Shown: positions 1 to 44,189 of the stretch, piece after piece
Layout of the letters: every line of letters starts with the position of its first letter
Numbering within the stretch: position 1 is the first letter of the stretch
Source of the DNA: Hymenolepis diminuta
Lineage: Eukaryota; Platyhelminthes; Cestoda; Cyclophyllidea; Hymenolepididae
Direction of reading: 5' to 3'
Length of the DNA: 64,000 nt
Assembly: GCA_900708905.1 (NCBI GenBank)
Contig: CAADRB010000024.1
Coordinates: 490,333 to 554,332 of the forward strand
The notes under the pieces: generated by a model
Seen by the model: only the letters and a program-made list of their open reading frames with translations
What the model was told of the DNA's origin: nothing
The model's database searches: none
Made by a program: the position numbers and the translations under genes

Positions 1-135
1 CAAATGTTTGCCAACGAAGTTCAGCACTTATTAATTGGAACTATTTAATCATGAAGGGTCGATCTTACTACTTCGTTTAGTTATTCCTTGAGTGGCTGGG
101 AAGTCAAAATTTTCTTAAATGCACCACATAAGCTT
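1..135 (+). repeat. Repeat family B, copy 1 (cut by the left window edge)
   Basis: Matches the 3' half of the copy at 17345-17665: TAATCATGAAGGGTCGATCT corresponds to TAATCAAGAAGGGTCGGTCT there, and both continue through GTGGCTGG or GTGGTTGAGG, an AAAATTTTCTTA or AAAATCTTCTTA word, and end CATAAGCTTA or CATCAGCTTA. Confidence 0.65.
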
Positions 136-2776
136 AAATTTTTAATACATTCGAGAAGAGAGAGATATAACTTTTAAGTTAGTAGAGCTTCGCGCGCTGT
201 GTTTACCACGAGTGAACAAAAATTCTCGGATGTATATTATCTGTTTGGTATACCGCAGCAAATTTTGTTATAATTTATACATTGTGATCATCCGTAGAAT
301 AACATCTCACTGCTGCCGATTCACGAGATTTGAGTAAAGATATGATATACATTTCTTATGGGAAAGTGGAAAAATTAATGTATCTGTAACATTACCCCAT
401 AACCCAATTTGCAATTCTTCTGTCCTGTGATATGAATAATAGTCATGGAGAATGTTTTCTGCATTGATAACTCGTGAAATTCCACCACTGTATTCAGCTT
501 TGACGCAAAACCTGAACTCTCTACATCGTATTTTTGAAATTTCTTTACCCGTTATCAGTTTCTGTACCTATTCACTCGATTTTGACAAAAAAACGGGTTA
601 GACTGAAAAAATAAAGTGTAATTTTGCCTTCCATGTGTTAAACTCTGTCATTTTAAGATGAACAGCCCTCCATTTGAAAGGAAGGCTCAGATATTGGAGA
701 GGGGGTTGAGTGTTGAAATGAAGGAAGTTAGTTCTACTTACAAAAATCAAGATAAAATTTAGCGTCACTCCTTTAAACGATTTGGGGAAAATATTTAAGA
801 TATCTAGATCCATCGATTTGTTATTTTTCAAAATTAAGTTACTTCAAATCTTTTTCAAATCCACTAAAATTATAACCTAAAATAATAATCAACCACCTTT
901 TGAATTCAAAGTTGGCTGGGAAAATAAATCACATTTCGTAATCCCCATTATCTGTCTTAAAGTCAGGCTGAAAGGCGCCAAAACTTTTTGTTTCGCGCGA
1001 GGCTTTCGATTAAGAGCCGAACGAACTACAACAGTTCGACAAATCTTATTGGCTCTCTGCCTGAATGTACATGATTGGCTCATCAGACATTCACTGGGGA
1101 ATAACTGACACATACACAGTGCTACAGTGCCATTGACTACTGCTTTGTGTTCAGCTATCGCGCAACCACATTTGGTGCCTGTTTATCGTCCCTGCGTGTC
1201 TGAAAACAATTTTCTCACTGATCTCCTCCCTAATAACATTTGCCACTCAGACAACGTCTGAAAACCGCATTTGTAAGTTATCGTCCATTTTCGAAAAATT
1301 TCCTCATTTGCAATAATTAGTATATACGATAATAACTAGTGGATATATTGGAATTTTAATTTAATAATATTTGAATGATATTTGATGGAGATTTCAAAGT
1401 TTCCTTGAGTTCAGACACAAAAACTTTCCTCTGCCTAATTTGTTTCTTGCTTCGAAGTTTTACTGATTTAAAAAATAGCCTGATATACTTTACATTTTTT
1501 AATATGTTCCAGTTCACGTATAAGTGTTTTGCAAATAAACTTAATCATGGAAATAATTAAATTCAACCGAAAAACCTAGTAACCGCTTTCGCAAGTGGCC
1601 ACTTTTTTCAAAAAATTCATCTACAAGCAAACTGCAGTACATAGGAAGATCGATATTAAATTTTGGGGCGTTTGTTTATTCCATTTGAAATAAATCATTC
1701 ATTTTTAACTATTACATTTTCTTTCCCCTACACATTTTGATTAGAGATGAATCGCTTAATGTCTTCTACGAAGTAAATATGAAGTGGTTTCTAGTAAATA
1801 CTCTTCATGAATCAAAGGATTGAAGATTATGAAGTTCGGCTTTCAAGAATCAACAAATTGATAGCTATCTACCTGGAAACTACCCTTTATCTAATTTAAT
1901 TGATGTCTGAAAATTAATGGCTAAGAAAATGAACAAAAGAATTTTTGAAATTCTTTAATCCTTGAAAATCCACTTTTGATGTTATCTTTTGTAATAAATT
2001 CATAAAACCACGGCCATAATGGGTGAATAAAAAACCCTGTAAGAGCCGAATCATTGCTTCCATAGGTACCCGTTTTGAGTAAATTCTGCAGATATAAATC
2101 AACCAGTATACAGAAATAAATCTATCTAATTTATAAGCTCTTTGTCTCTTTTTGAGGAACCATCATTATCGATTGTCGATTTTTAAGTTTTCTTGCCCAT
2201 GCAAGATCTGATCATCAGTGAGTAGTCAAGAGATTCGCGATACATAAATTCTAAACGAGGGATAGAATATTAACCAAAGGTAAAGGAATAATTAAAGGAG
2301 TTGAAGAATCCAAAACTTCAGACTTTGAGCTTCGGATTAATAGGTATCTATCAAGCATGCGGTCCCTCAATGCACTCAAGTCTGGTAACCGAAATCTAAC
2401 TAATTTAGAAGAATTTCTAAGTTAAACACTTTGGAAACTTTTATCTATGAAGGTTCCTACCCTCTCTGGCTATTGTTTAGATAGCATTTTCCTTGCTCTT
2501 AGTATATCTTTAGAGAAAATTCAAAATCTCGATTATGCTTTCTATGGAAAGTATTTGAAAATGCCTCGAGAAGTTGTTTTACTACGCAATGAAACGATGC
2601 ATGATATTCGATTGGACATTCAGTCGAGATTTTATCATTAACTACGAACTCTCGCGGTCTCATAACCAAAATTCATAAAATAGTCCTGTTTATGATGTTG
2701 CCTAATGCATACTGTAAATTCAAAGCCGAGGTACATTTTAACTAAAAGGATCTCAATTTTATTTCAAGACGGATAA
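136..2776. other. Region upstream of the receptor gene
   Basis: About 2.6 kb between the repeat B fragment at the left edge and the receptor start codon. It should contain the receptor promoter, but no TATA box, CCAAT cluster or GC-rich core stands out. Short open frames on both strands look incidental. Confidence 0.6.
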
Positions 2777-34324
<31,548 letters not shown>

Positions 34325-34396
34325 GTAGAGAACTTTGCTGAAACTGCATTTGGGTTGTCTGTAGTGAAGTTAATGTACGCCTTATATATATGAGTA

Positions 34397-34402
34397 ATTA
34401 AA
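34397..34402 (+). terminator. Candidate polyadenylation signal of the receptor gene (ATTAAA)
   Basis: ATTAAA lies about 73 nt after the receptor stop codon and is the commonest variant of the canonical signal. The first AATAAA motifs downstream are at 34893 and 34976, about 570 and 650 nt past the stop, so a longer 3' UTR is also possible. Confidence 0.35.
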
Positions 34403-36084
34403 CTGAGGTAATTATTTAATGAATTCTTTGCGCAACAAAATTTTTTTGATAGAAATTAGAGTAAAGATTTCATAAGGTGGGAATGAATAATGATCAACCT
34501 CTGCTTCTTGAAATGTGACTAAATACAATGCGTTACCCACTTAATCCATCTGTTAATGGACATAAATAGCTGATTATCACTTATGTGAGCTCACATAATT
34601 AAAAAAATTCTCACTACAATTTCAAGAGGCAATTTGGGACTGTTGTGGCCTATTTTTATAAGTGGCGAGTTGCTATTGGATATAGCTAAAAATTTTTAAT
34701 CTTCCGTAAAATGACTAGAGTTTAGAAATTAACACAGTAGGACAAAGGCACGAACCTCAATACGGCAAGAGTGGAAGAAAAGAGTGATATTGGCTGGGTC
34801 CGTCTATTAGAAGAGAAGGGAAATAGTTTTAATCAGAAGAAGAGCGGTTTGGTAAATTAGAATGAAGCTCATTACGCCTGAATAAGATGCGAAATAAAGG
34901 CTGAGTCACAGTCAGAGAAAGGTGAAGTGAAGCGCAATAACTGATAAGTAAGTGATCGGAGATTATCAATGACCGAATAAAAACAGCAGCTGAATGAAGA
35001 CTGGAAACAGTTCAATGCATATAGGCCTAGACTGAAGGTAAAAAGAGAGTAAATACAAAAATAAACAGTCCATTAAATCTAATGAGTATGAAGCGGAAAG
35101 CCAGGCAAATAAGCTTTTGATTAGTGTTTAGTTAATCATTCTAAGTAGAGTGCTCCCAAAGATTAAGGTTAGAATAATTCTAAGAACAAGCGGACACACA
35201 CCGTTTCAACTCTATTCAACTGAATTTACATGCACATAGACAACAAAAGACATTTCAGGACAATCGATTTATCAATTAGTTGGATAGAAAACTCCAGTTT
35301 AGAAAATATGCGATAGATGCAAATTTCTATAAGAAAAGTATTTTCCAACAGTCAGCTCAAGCGTATTTTAAGTACCTCTTTTACGAAAATCGCATTCTCC
35401 TGTTTCCTTTCTGATCAGATTTATTGAGCATAAAATTCCATGGATTTTATTTCAATTTCCTGCATTTTATACCCTAGTAAACTTTATAATAAATCGTTAT
35501 TTATTAAACTTTAACCATAACATACCAAAAAATTTTCACAGAAACTAAATATTCAATTCTTATCATCCAATTTCTGTTATGACTTGTTCAAATAAAATTA
35601 CTTATTTTAACATATTTTCTAACTTTAATTTCGAAAATTACAGTAAGGATCATAACACCTATTGCGGCTCTTGACCCTGAAATGTTTTTGTGACTGGCAG
35701 GTTCCTGGTTGATCCTGCTTCCCAAATATCTTGTTTTATTCTATTACGCGGTTGAATAATGTGGAAATAGTAAGAAAAGGGTTGCAACAAAGATAAAATA
35801 AAAAATGTTGTTGAACTATTGTAAATCGGAGAAACTCCTTAGCTGCTTATTTGAATCAGATACAAGCGTTTCAAATGAACTTCTGAATTAAGTTACGGGT
35901 GCAGAACTTTATTCAACTGATAAGAAGATACATGCTATGTCAAACCTCTCAGTCATAACCTATTTAGGCATAAATTAATAAAAAGAAATATAAATAGATA
36001 TCTCATTTGAATTAAGTTAAAAACGTTATATTAATGATATAAGTAAATTGATATGGTTTTCAAGGCGTTTTCTGTTATATTTAG

Positions 36085-36177
36085 CCAATTAGAGTCTTGA
36101 TAACTGATTTGACCTTCAAATTTCCGTCACTGCTCTACACATAATACCTTTGGTCGGAATTATTTCATCTGATTGGC
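36085..36177 (+). promoter_or_regulatory. CCAAT boxes just upstream of TCF25
   Basis: A CCAAT motif in AGCCAATTAG context (36085-36089) and an inverted one in GATTGGC (36171-36177) lie within 100 nt of the start codon. They fit NF-Y sites of a housekeeping promoter, but AT-rich DNA yields such matches by chance. Confidence 0.25.
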
Positions 36178-36180
36178 AAA

Positions 36181-39100
36181 ATGTCATCTCGGGTATTTAA
36201 AAAAGTGCTAGCCTCAGAAAACCCAGAGGAGATAGGTGATGGTGAAGATAGTGATGAGATCGTTTCCAGACCAAAGCAGTCAGTCTTCTCTATGGTAAGA
36301 TTTGGCATTATATCAAGCTCACGTGATCTACTTATATTTAGTTTGATGTATCGACACTTCCAGAACCAACCGTTTCCTCATCAGACGATAAGTCTGAACA
36401 GGAAGCTCAACCGAAACCATCTCAGTCCACCAAACGTAGGAAAAATAGAAAACGAAAAAATAAGAATAAACCATCCTCGAAATCTGAGCCCACAGATGAT
36501 GATGCTATCTTAGAAGCAGCTCAAAAGTCCTATGCGCAGGCAGGGACCCCGAAACAAACCGGGTCCCTGGCAGTTAGATCTGAACTTCTTTCCGTCAACA
36601 GAAAATTTCTCGATTACAAAGCGGAATTGAGCAGAAAGTTTGGGTCTTCAGCCACTGAAAATAGAAGGTGCAATCCACTGCCTTTCGGTCAGTTAGTTCG
36701 TTCAAATCTCAATTGGCCGAGTTTTGAAAGATGTGGATTAGCAATGAAGCAGTGTGATGATGGGTCTTTCGCTTTTACTCACGATAAAGAATACGTCAAA
36801 CAACAAAAAGCTTTTTATGTCCTTCAGGATGCCTTAGATCCTCAAACCTTATCGGTTAGTAGTCTTGATTGTCGTTGTTCCCTTTGATCTTTTATTGACT
36901 ATGGCTGGTTTCCTATCTTTAGATGTTTCTATCTAAAGCCCCTTATCATGTGGATACTCTTCTTTCACTGAGCGACTACTTGATGCACCAGGATCAATCT
37001 GAAGTTGCTATTGATTTTCTAGAACGAGCTCTATATGCTTGTCAAGTAACATTCCATTTGGGATTCAGTTTTTCTTCCGCCAGCTCTTGTCACCTGGACT
37101 ATCGCATTCAGGAGAATAGATCTCTGTTTGTCGCTCTCTTCCGATATATTTTCTATGCTTCATCCCGGAGTTGTTACAGGTCTGCCCTGGAATATTGCAA
37201 GGCCTTACTTCTGTAAGTTGATTACATATAATTTAGTCGAAATTTTTCATGCCTTGCTAAAGTTATTTTTAACATCATGATTTAGTTTGAATTCAGAGGC
37301 TGACCCACTTGCTATTATTCTCGCAGTTGATTTCTTTGCGATTTCCGCCGAGGATTATGAATTTCTGATCGAACTTTATGAAGCTTGGAATGTAAATCTG
37401 ATTTAATTTCTTCGGTTTTTCTGTCATCATTGTACTTTCTAATTGTTTTTATTTTAATAACTATTTAGCCGAAACGCAACTTGTATCTCTTTCCCAACTT
37501 TGCCTTTTCTATACCTCTTGCAAGATGGTCACAAATAAATCGCCAGCGAAAGAGAAAACAACCAGATAATGTAAAGGATCCAGAAGCGATTGACAAAATG
37601 GTGAGGTTGTGGGCATAAGTTCAGATTCCCCTCTACTTAAGATATTTAAGTAACATTTATTTTATTCTAGCTACAAGACGCTTTGATTATGTTCCCAGGC
37701 TTTCTTCCACGTTTGATGAAACATACTAAAGTTGGTGGAACAAACAATCTGGATAAGTCAGAACTCTTCGGCAAGGAGATTCGCCTTACGTAAGTGCTCT
37801 TTTTTTTTATTTTTTGATAGTTTCAAAGTCTATGACATCGTGGAAATAAGTTACTTGCCGTCTGCATTATGCGTGAAAATATTTCTAAACCATTGACCCT
37901 TTGAGTAATCTTGAATCTCAAAGACTTTCTTTACGAACGGGTCTTTACAGGTGATGTAACGTCCAGTAACAATTTTTGGGATAAGACAAGTCACTTGTTT
38001 AGATAGGACGGTGTTTTGTGGCTTTGAACTTGTCCCGATTTACTTACTAAAATTTTGAGTTAATTTAATAATTAAATCAAATGTTATATGAAATGAGCAT
38101 GAAAAGGGTACACATAACATGGATTTTTACTTTTAGTTCGGTTTGTCCATGAGCGTTCGCTTGCAGCTTTTTATGCCGCTCGGGATCTCATTATAGAACG
38201 CGTATAGTCTTGAATTGAGCATGACAAATCTCAGCGGTTTTTGTGCCGATCCGAACACTTTTTGTAATAATCCTTCATCATCATAACATTCAAACAACTG
38301 TTTTTTTTTAGTTTTATTGTGTGCTGTATACTTTTCGTGTTTTCAGCATTTATGTCCGAATAGCTTTATTAGACCTGTTGCAGGTAGCAGCCAAGTTAAC
38401 GGCTACTGCTAACAACAGACAACGTATTTCCAGGCGTCAAGAATATAGAGTCAAGGGTGAAGCGGAGTTTAATGAACAGCAATGACTGAAAATCGAGGGT
38501 TAGAGAGAGTGGAAGAACAAAACGTTTACATCACAAACCTTGTAATAACAGTGTATCGGATTTTACGGGCCGAAAAAGGCGATTATCCACGAAAGGTACC
38601 AGTATAAATCGTTAATCGATATCCTGCAACTGTGATGACTGAAAACAGTTCAAGCGAACTCGAAAAGTCGGCATAAAGCCTTGGGGATAAAATATACAAT
38701 TGTTTCGATCTCATTGTGGCAATAGAGTTCTGTCGGATGCCGGGCGTGTTCAAGCTTTTCTATCTCTGTCCGCTTAACCAGGATCCCTGCTTTGACATCT
38801 TATGGAAGCTATACTATCTCCGAACCGGTTGGTAGTTGTTGATCAAAATGGACTTAAGGTTACTTCATTTTGTCTCTGCAACCCCATTGTGATATTTGTA
38901 GGCTGTGTCTATTTAATCTTCTCTTATTCCGCGTATTGTTGTAGAGAATCGGAGTATCTTGGTCGACTGCTTGATCTCTACGTATCTCAGGCACATTACC
39001 ATTGGCAAGAACCGGATGTTCTTCTCTGGCTTGAAACCAATGTGGAAAAGGTTCTTCAACTGGTCGAACCAACTATTGTTGATCCTGCTAATCCTTCCGT

Positions 39101-41127
39101 CCAAATTCCAAATCCTTCACCGGATAAACGTTTAAGGACCTATTCTGCTAAGTGAGTTCATTTTCTCTGTCTATTCTCCGATTTATTTATCAATTGGACT
39201 AGTTGATTGGACGATTTCAAATTCTTCGTCCTTTTTACATCAATTTTAAAAGTATGCACCTTTCTCAACTTTTCGTTGTGAATGTAAATTGAAATTAGAC
39301 TTCAATGCAACCATCATTACTCGCTTTTCGTTTTTTTTTATTACTTTTCTCGCCTTATTTGTGTTATATTTCATGGGAGCAGACCCCGTTACTGCTAGTT
39401 TCAGGAACTATATTGGTTAAAAAAGGAGTGGCGATTGGTAACTGATGAAAGCGATCGGATCTGAGGATTTTAGTCGCATTCCCTTTCGTTTAAAACGGAT
39501 TGTGTTTATATATATAGATGTTAATCGATAGGACTGCCAGTGCATGGTTGGAAACACATGAGTTAATCATTATAGTTGTGCTTCGAGTGTCTGTTATGCT
39601 CTCAACAAACTCTGAGTTAGTGGCAGGTTAGGAGAACAGCATACTTGAAGATTAGCTAGATTATGCTCTGTTTTCTCCTCGGAAATTGGTTTTAGTCGTG
39701 TCTTCTAATGGAAGTCTGGTAGAATTTTTTTGTAATATTGAAAACTTGGTTGGGGTTGAACTTCTTTCTGAGGGTGTAGTCTACTTTTTGAAGCTTTTTT
39801 AAGGGGTTTTTCCAAGTAATCCTTTAAACAAACTCTTCACATTCAGTTCTGTGGCAACGTGGTGCTTAGATAAGCCTTCTGACAGTTTTTAACGAGGTTT
39901 GTGTAACTGTCAAACGAATTCATTCTCATTGTAAATGAGAACTAGGGATAATGACTACAGTTGCGTATCTACATATTACTCCTTTTGTTGTTTCAGACGA
40001 AAACGCCTGTACAATGAGCCTCCAAGGAATGTTCTTCGGCATCTTTTCCTTCGAGAATTGCAGGATGCACCTCCTCTTGTTCCTCCGGTTTGTTGACTCT
40101 GCGGTATTTTTTTCTCTGCTTCTGAATTACTATTGATAATTTTACTTTTCTTTCTTTTTTAGGAATTTGCTAACAAACAAATCTATCCTTTGGATCCATT
40201 TCCTCCCGCTGATGGTATCAATACTTACGATCCAGAAGCTGAGAGGTGTTTATCGATTGTTTTTATTACCCGACACTTGTATAAGCGCCTAAATGAATAA
40301 CGTAGTTTTATAGTTCTCAAAGTAAATCCCTTCTACTGACGTAACATTAAGGTCGAGATTTGAGTTAACTCCTTCCCTATTGTATTTATGTACCATATAA
40401 ATAAAAAAATCAAAGTTAATAAACAATGCTGTACCCATAGAGTTTGGTATGACAGTGGTTCAGCAGTTGACAGACGCGTTTACGGAGTTAGAGGTCGCGA
40501 AATTGATGCGCATTCGATGATGTGGATGTCTCATCTTGTCGGTTAATTCTCGTCAACAGATGTGGTAGAATGCGACTTTTTCATCACAGGTGTTGGGAGG
40601 AGATATGTATGAGGAATATGTAATAACACGGCTGATAAAGAGAACCATCCCTATTACTGGTAACACGTGCATTTGAGCGTTCCATGGTTGGTCAAGGCTA
40701 ACACTAGCTTCACACTGGGAGTTATGACAGATGAGTGAACATCAAATAGAGTGCTATGTCTAAGTTGGGTGCTTGTTTTAAGTAGGTCATATCACGCTAA
40801 CTGAACATCCAATACACTGGTTTCGGATATTTTAAGTTCAGCTTATCTTTTTAAATATTTGGTGGAATATTTCAAGCAAATTTGTTGCATTTTTGTAGAC
40901 AAAATGGTCAACCAACGGAGGGAGGATTGGCAGGCTTTCTCAGCAATTTTTTCGCCACTCTCTGGCCATCTATTCCAGCCGAACAACAGGATGTGGATCA
41001 CTTGAATGCCATTTTAGGCCAATTCGGTCTGGAAGTTGCCTTAGATGAACTGGCTGACACGGAACCGGAGTCCGATGAGGAGGAGTATTCGGACTCTAAT
41101 TACCCCAATGCTTATGAATTCGACTAG
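36181..41127 (+). CDS. TCF25: TCF25 / NULP1 (Rqc1-like) homologue, 10 exons, complete
   Basis: Homologue of human transcription factor 25 (676 residues) and yeast Rqc1, a component of the ribosome-associated quality-control complex that acts on stalled nascent chains. Exons: 36181-36294, 36342-36854, 36923-37212, 37286-37391, 37469-37600, 37671-37789, 38945-39151, 39997-40087, 40163-40245, 40899-41127. Total 1884 nt, 627 residues, all phases consistent. The start has an in-frame TAA at 36142. Residues 1-110 are acidic then basic, including TKRRKNRKRKNKNK, a likely nuclear or ribosome-binding signal. The Tcf25 domain covers about 150-530. Clear family stretches are APYHVDTLLSLSDYL, VERALY-like FLERALYACQ, LDYRIQENRSLF, LEYCKALLL, LYLFPNFAFSIPLA, ALIMFPGFLPRL and PRNVLRHLFLRE. 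The C-terminus is acidic (EPESDEEEYSDS), as in the family. Confidence 0.95.
37790..38944 (+). other. TCF25 intron 6 (1.15 kb)
   Basis: One of three long introns in an otherwise compact gene (others 47 to 77 bases). Donor GTAAGT after the codon part AC, acceptor TATTGTTGTAG. An open frame beginning at 38802 merely runs into exon 7. No repeat recognised. Confidence 0.7.
40447..40620 (+). repeat. tRNA-derived SINE, copy 4 (TCF25 intron 9)
   Basis: Diverged head with GTTTACGGAGTTAGAGGTCG and ATTGATGCGCATTCGATG. The tail shares TGGTAGAATGCGACTTTTTC with the tail of the copy at 21705-21935, which shows that head and tail moved together. Confidence 0.5.
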
Positions 41128-41141
41128 ATTTGGAGCGAATG

Positions 41142-41177
41142 AATAAATGAATGTGAATGTGAATGAATGTGAATAAA
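41142..41177 (+). terminator. TCF25 polyadenylation signals in a GAATGTGAAT tract
   Basis: Two AATAAA hexamers occur at 41142-41147 and 41172-41177, 15 and 45 nt after the stop codon, inside an imperfect tandem array of GAATGAAT/GTGAAT units. The 3' UTR is therefore predicted to be very short. Confidence 0.6.
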
Positions 41178-41654
41178 ATTATTGAATTTAGGACATTTCT
41201 TGAGTGAAGTTGGGAAAGATCATACATATGCATCGTTTTGAAATGTCTTCCTTTTGGCTGTGCACTCGGAGTTGGTTGTTTTCAGAAATACTCTTTCATT
41301 ATTTCTGGTGAATTAAATGAATACTGGAAGAAGTTATTAATAGGTCGTGTTTGTACTACTTAATTTACTGCCTTTTCCCTGCAGTGATGCCTTAATTCAA
41401 GCACACATGGTTGACTAGGTGGTAGTTTATAATATTTGCAAGCAATGTAGCAGTAAGGAGGGAAGACGGGCACAGCTGGAGTCAGACGGTTATTAATAGA
41501 AGTGATAATTTACAGACGGATGGGAAGGTAGTCAGCAAGTGTTGAAGCGGTATTTGTCGAAGCAGTAGTGAGCTCTGTGCAGTTGTGCTGTAATCAGTCG
41601 TGTGTCGATTGCTCAGGGAGAATCCGCTTGTATGCTTTGGGAAGCTGTATAGAG

Positions 41655-41830
41655 AAGTTAAATTAACAGCTTATTGTTTTTTATAAAAGTTACCTATTTA
41701 TTGAAGTGTGCTAAATTGTAAGGTTGTGGCTGTGCATAATTTTGAGTGAATTAGGAAAGTTTGCTCAATCTCATGTTATTATTGAGTTTGGTTGATTCTA
41801 GTTATTTGGAGGCTAATTAAACCAGAACAT
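41655..41830 (+). repeat. Repeat family A, copy 3 (left flank of integrase relic)
   Basis: Forward copy with TGTGCTAAATTGTAAGG, GTGCATAATTTTGAGT, CATGTTATTATTGAGTTTGG and TTTGGAGGCTAATTAAACCA. It lies about 530 bases after the TCF25 stop codon. Confidence 0.6.
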
Positions 41831-42329
41831 TATTTATCACCTCTGACCATTTTACAATGTCGAAAGCAAAAAAGTCCTCGGTTTCTCAACAAACAGGGGA
41901 CTGCTCGATTCTTTACAAAATTTTCGAGGTTTTTTCTGTAAATATTGAGGCAAAGATAACGCATCTACCATCACTTTCTCTAAATTCTTCCAAAAATTTT
42001 ATTCAATCTCTCGGTTTACCTGCCTTTCTCAAGGTGCTTTCTATAGCAACTGGTTCAGACAGTCAACGATGACCTGGAGTTGCATTCATCAGCAATAGTG
42101 TGAAAGTAGTGAATCTCTTCCACTCAGTGGGATTTTTCATGCCTAAGATCGTCCAAGCACGATTTGTCTCCAGGCTCTCCATGCCTAAGAAACTATCAAT
42201 CCCGAAAAAGCAAATATTGAGCCTTCTAAACCTGTTCCTCACATCAAGGAAGTAGTATTAAAAGTGGTTGCCCAAAGGTCAGGCGAGGCTGCACTTTCTT
42301 GTCATTAGAATCTAATATGCTACCAAATT

Positions 42330-42955
42330 GACATTTCTATGTCTCTTATTGATACCAGTCTTGCTGGACCTATCCTACCAATCTCTTATCTAATCCTGGT
42401 CGATTCGTATTCAAAGTGGCCTGAGGTTATAACCATTAAGTCTGACACAACTGGTACCATCATTAGCCTCCACCAGGTATTTACCAATTATGGCGTACCA
42501 AAAGTTATTGTGTTTAGAAATGTCACTCAGTTCTCTTCTACTCGATTGGAGGACTTCGTCGTGGTTTCAAAACCTCTCCATTAGGCTCTCCACTAAATCT
42601 TAATAGTTAGGATGAGCAAATTGTTGACGATGTGAAAATGCAACTTATCATTTCACAAAGGAAGGAGATAGTGGTAGAGATTATTAATTCTTTACAGTTT
42701 AGGAATCGGACGACGCTTCATGCTGGTGTACAAATCTGCATGCGCTGTCGCAAAAATCTTCTTTCTCGGTACACAGCCTTAACTTCCAAACCGAAAACGG
42801 AACCTACGGAGATTTATCTGAATATAGTTTCGCTTCGGAATCCCGAAACTCCGAAGACCCAGTTCAATCATCAGTCCGACCTCTACTCCGGACATTTCAG
42901 AAGACATCCAATGTTCAAGCATATGGATGGGGAGGTATTCAAGAAAAGTTAAATT
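42330..42955 (+). pseudogene. Ty3/gypsy-type integrase fragment
   Basis: One frame reads DTSLAGPI, LILVDSYSKWPEVITIKS and YGVPKVIVFRNVTQFSS, matching the retrotransposon integrase core (rve): the first catalytic Asp region is altered, VDSYSKWPEV is intact, and the second Asp motif 'SDNGTQF' has become FRNVTQF, losing the catalytic aspartate. A stop follows near 42582. A second frame (42632-42952) has RNRTTLHAGV, like the 'YRNTPHA' motif downstream of the core. Missing catalytic residue and stops mark it as dead. Confidence 0.75.
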
Positions 42956-43085
42956 ACCAATTTATTGCTATCTATAAAAGGTGCACATTTATTAAAATTT
43001 GCTAACTGGCAGGGTCGCTGTCTTGCGTAATTTTTGAGTTAAGGGTTTCATGGATATTTTGGAGGCTTAATCAGATTATAGCAGT
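42945..43085 (+). repeat. Repeat family A, copy 4 (right flank of integrase relic)
   Basis: Forward copy, same orientation as copy 3, beginning GTTAAATTACCAATTTATTG and including ATTTGCTAACTGGCAGGGTC, TTGCGTAATTTTTGAGT and TTTTGGAGGCTTAATCAGA. Confidence 0.55.
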
Positions 43086-44189
43086 AGTCGATCAGATTTA
43101 TGCCGACATAACGTCTTGTGTACGCTGAGTAATCAGAGAGTAATGGCAACATCAGACTTAGGCGATTAAGAAGATAGGTTGGTTAACATGAGCATTAAAT
43201 ATAATTGAGGGTTTAAAGAAACCCATTGGGATCAGGTCGATCGAATAGGCCAAGTCTCGCTGAACCAGCAAGTTGACAGTGTAGCATTCAGCGTCGATGA
43301 GGCCATCGCGGAGACTTTGATGACGAGACTGAATATTAAGATCAGGCTGAAGTACAGTGGGAATTATTTAAATAAAAAAATTTTCATGAAGGTGTGATGT
43401 TAAAGTTGAAATATATGAATTAAGAGGATTTACTGTAGGTTTGATCAGAATTTGAAATTAAAGTGGTTTACTGAAGTAGACCTACTGTGAATCTATTGAA
43501 CAAATAATTGAATTTCGTTGTAACCGGAGAATTTTGCTGGTATTGTTTAAGAATCTGAGAGTGCCTGACAGATCTGACACCAAATACCCACCCAATCACT
43601 TGCTGGAGGTTAAGAAAAAAACAGCCCAGATATAATTGGGGTTAAAAACAATTCTCCCCTCTCCTTCCCTTTCGTTATTTTTCTATTTTAGAAAATAAAT
43701 AACTAAATATCAGATATGCTTGATTTGACAAACCCTGGACGTGGTGTTGACGTGTTCCGAAGCAGGAGTTCGGTACATATAGACGTTGCAAAATTCTCGT
43801 ATTTCGAACGAGAAACTAGCTGAATTTTATTCCCATTAAAATTAAGCTTATGCGAACTAAAAAAGAGAGAGTTGATAAAATTCGTTTTGAGGAATCAAAG
43901 CAGTCAGTGGTATAATTTGGAGACGAATCATCCAAAAATCGGAATATTTTAACGACTTTGACTGCTTCATTCACTCCCAAACAAGATAATTGATTGATTA
44001 ATCAGAAATCCATTTCAAATTTCGAGCGCATTTTCAAAAAAGGGAGAGGACGCCTTCAAGCTCATTAAAACTTGAAATTCAATTCACATAATTGCTTATC
44101 ATTGTCAAATAATAATTATCTCCTATTATTATTTTTTTAATTATTAATATGACCCTCTGTATTTCCGTTAACAGAAAATCAATTAAATG

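Larger units (their letters stand above)
34325..36180. other. Intergenic region, receptor to TCF25
   Basis: About 1.9 kb holding the receptor 3' UTR and the TCF25 promoter. It is purine-rich at 34740-35100 on the plus strand. No gene, RNA or repeat family is recognisable. Confidence 0.7.
41655..43090 (+). mobile_element. Internally deleted Ty3/gypsy-like LTR retroelement (proposed)
   Basis: A decayed integrase core (42330-42600) and integrase tail (42630-42955) lie between two direct copies of repeat family A (41655-41830 and 42945-43085). Both flanks begin with AAGTTAAATTA and run in parallel through the ATTTATT(G/A)AA and TTTTGAGT words to GGAGGCTAAT or GGAGGCTTAAT. The arrangement LTR - short remnant - integrase - LTR is what an element that lost gag, protease and reverse transcriptase would leave. 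I see no primer-binding site or polypurine tract with certainty, and the outer LTR boundaries are not fixed. Confidence 0.55.

Noticed and set aside
41857..42072. Open frame of 71 codons as a gag gene of the LTR relic
   Set aside because: It lies inside the proposed element but has no zinc knuckle or other gag feature.
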